NCBI GenBank assembly: GCA_002714565.1
Contig: PAXU01000050.1
Span: 3,185-8,999, forward strand
Reading direction: 5' to 3'
DNA length: 5,815 bases
DNA from: Rhodopirellula sp.
GTDB lineage: Bacteria; Planctomycetota; Planctomycetia; Pirellulales; Pirellulaceae
Shown here: piece by piece, positions 5,786 through 5,815 of the stretch
How the letters are laid out: each line of letters begins with the position of its first letter
Position numbering within the stretch: position 1 is the stretch's first letter
The notes under the pieces: generated by a model
Told to the model about the DNA's origin: nothing
Database searches by the model: none
Seen by the model: only the letters and a program-made list of their open reading frames with translations
Position numbers and translations under genes: made by a program

Positions 5786-5815
5786 GAATGAATCCGTTGG
5801 CATGATGATCAGCCT
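5775..5815 (+). CDS. N-terminus of an unidentified protein, cut by the window edge
   Basis: Partial gene diverging from polA. The visible residues are MARKNESVGMMIS, followed by Leu (codon CTN, incomplete). A basic/polar start followed by a turn to hydrophobic residues would fit the beginning of a membrane anchor or signal-anchor, but 14 residues are too few to decide. The start is supported by GGAGAG eight bases upstream and by the lack of any other in-frame ATG. I do not recognise the family and give no function. Confidence 0.6.
   Translation, partial: MARKNESVGMMIS

Noticed and set aside
1..5815. A novel defence, mobile or otherwise undescribed gene system
   Set aside because: Nearly all coding sequence is accounted for by three universal housekeeping genes with intact motifs. 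There are no transposase, integrase, toxin-antitoxin or CRISPR signs.

Overview
The window carries three complete housekeeping genes on the minus strand, in the transcription order polA, coaE, rho. The first bases of an unidentified plus-strand gene lie at the right edge. The order polA-coaE-rho is one I know from Chlamydia, and I believe it also occurs in planctomycetes. Together with the character of the proteins (a Rho with an acidic N-terminal extension, a PolA with a low-complexity N-terminal tail, weak ribosome binding sites), this points to a bacterium of the Planctomycetes-Verrucomicrobia-Chlamydiae (PVC) group, most likely a planctomycete. That placement is inference, because there is no rRNA or other marker gene here.

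Layout, left to right: 1-46 is the sequence downstream of rho. Rho (47-1486, minus) is preceded by its GAGGA ribosome binding site and a 30-nt gap. coaE (1517-2152, minus) encodes dephospho-CoA kinase. Positions 2153-2486 are non-coding and include a hairpin-forming stretch close to the polA stop. polA (2487-5411, minus; possibly starting at 5465) encodes a DNA polymerase I with all three catalytic domains apparently intact. From 5412 to 5774 lies a divergent intergenic region with a plausible polA promoter, two small inverted repeats and a 12-bp direct repeat. At 5775 a plus-strand gene begins with a good Shine-Dalgarno sequence, but only 13 full codons are visible.

The three complete genes act in unrelated core processes: DNA repair and Okazaki-fragment maturation, the last step of coenzyme A synthesis, and transcription termination. 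They are probably kept together by ancestry and shared transcription rather than by a common pathway. coaE and rho are close enough to share a transcript. The 333-nt gap between polA and coaE leaves room for a second promoter or for RNA processing. I found no mobile element, CRISPR array, tRNA or rRNA, and no sign of an undescribed system. The least explained sequence is the divergent region at 5412-5774.
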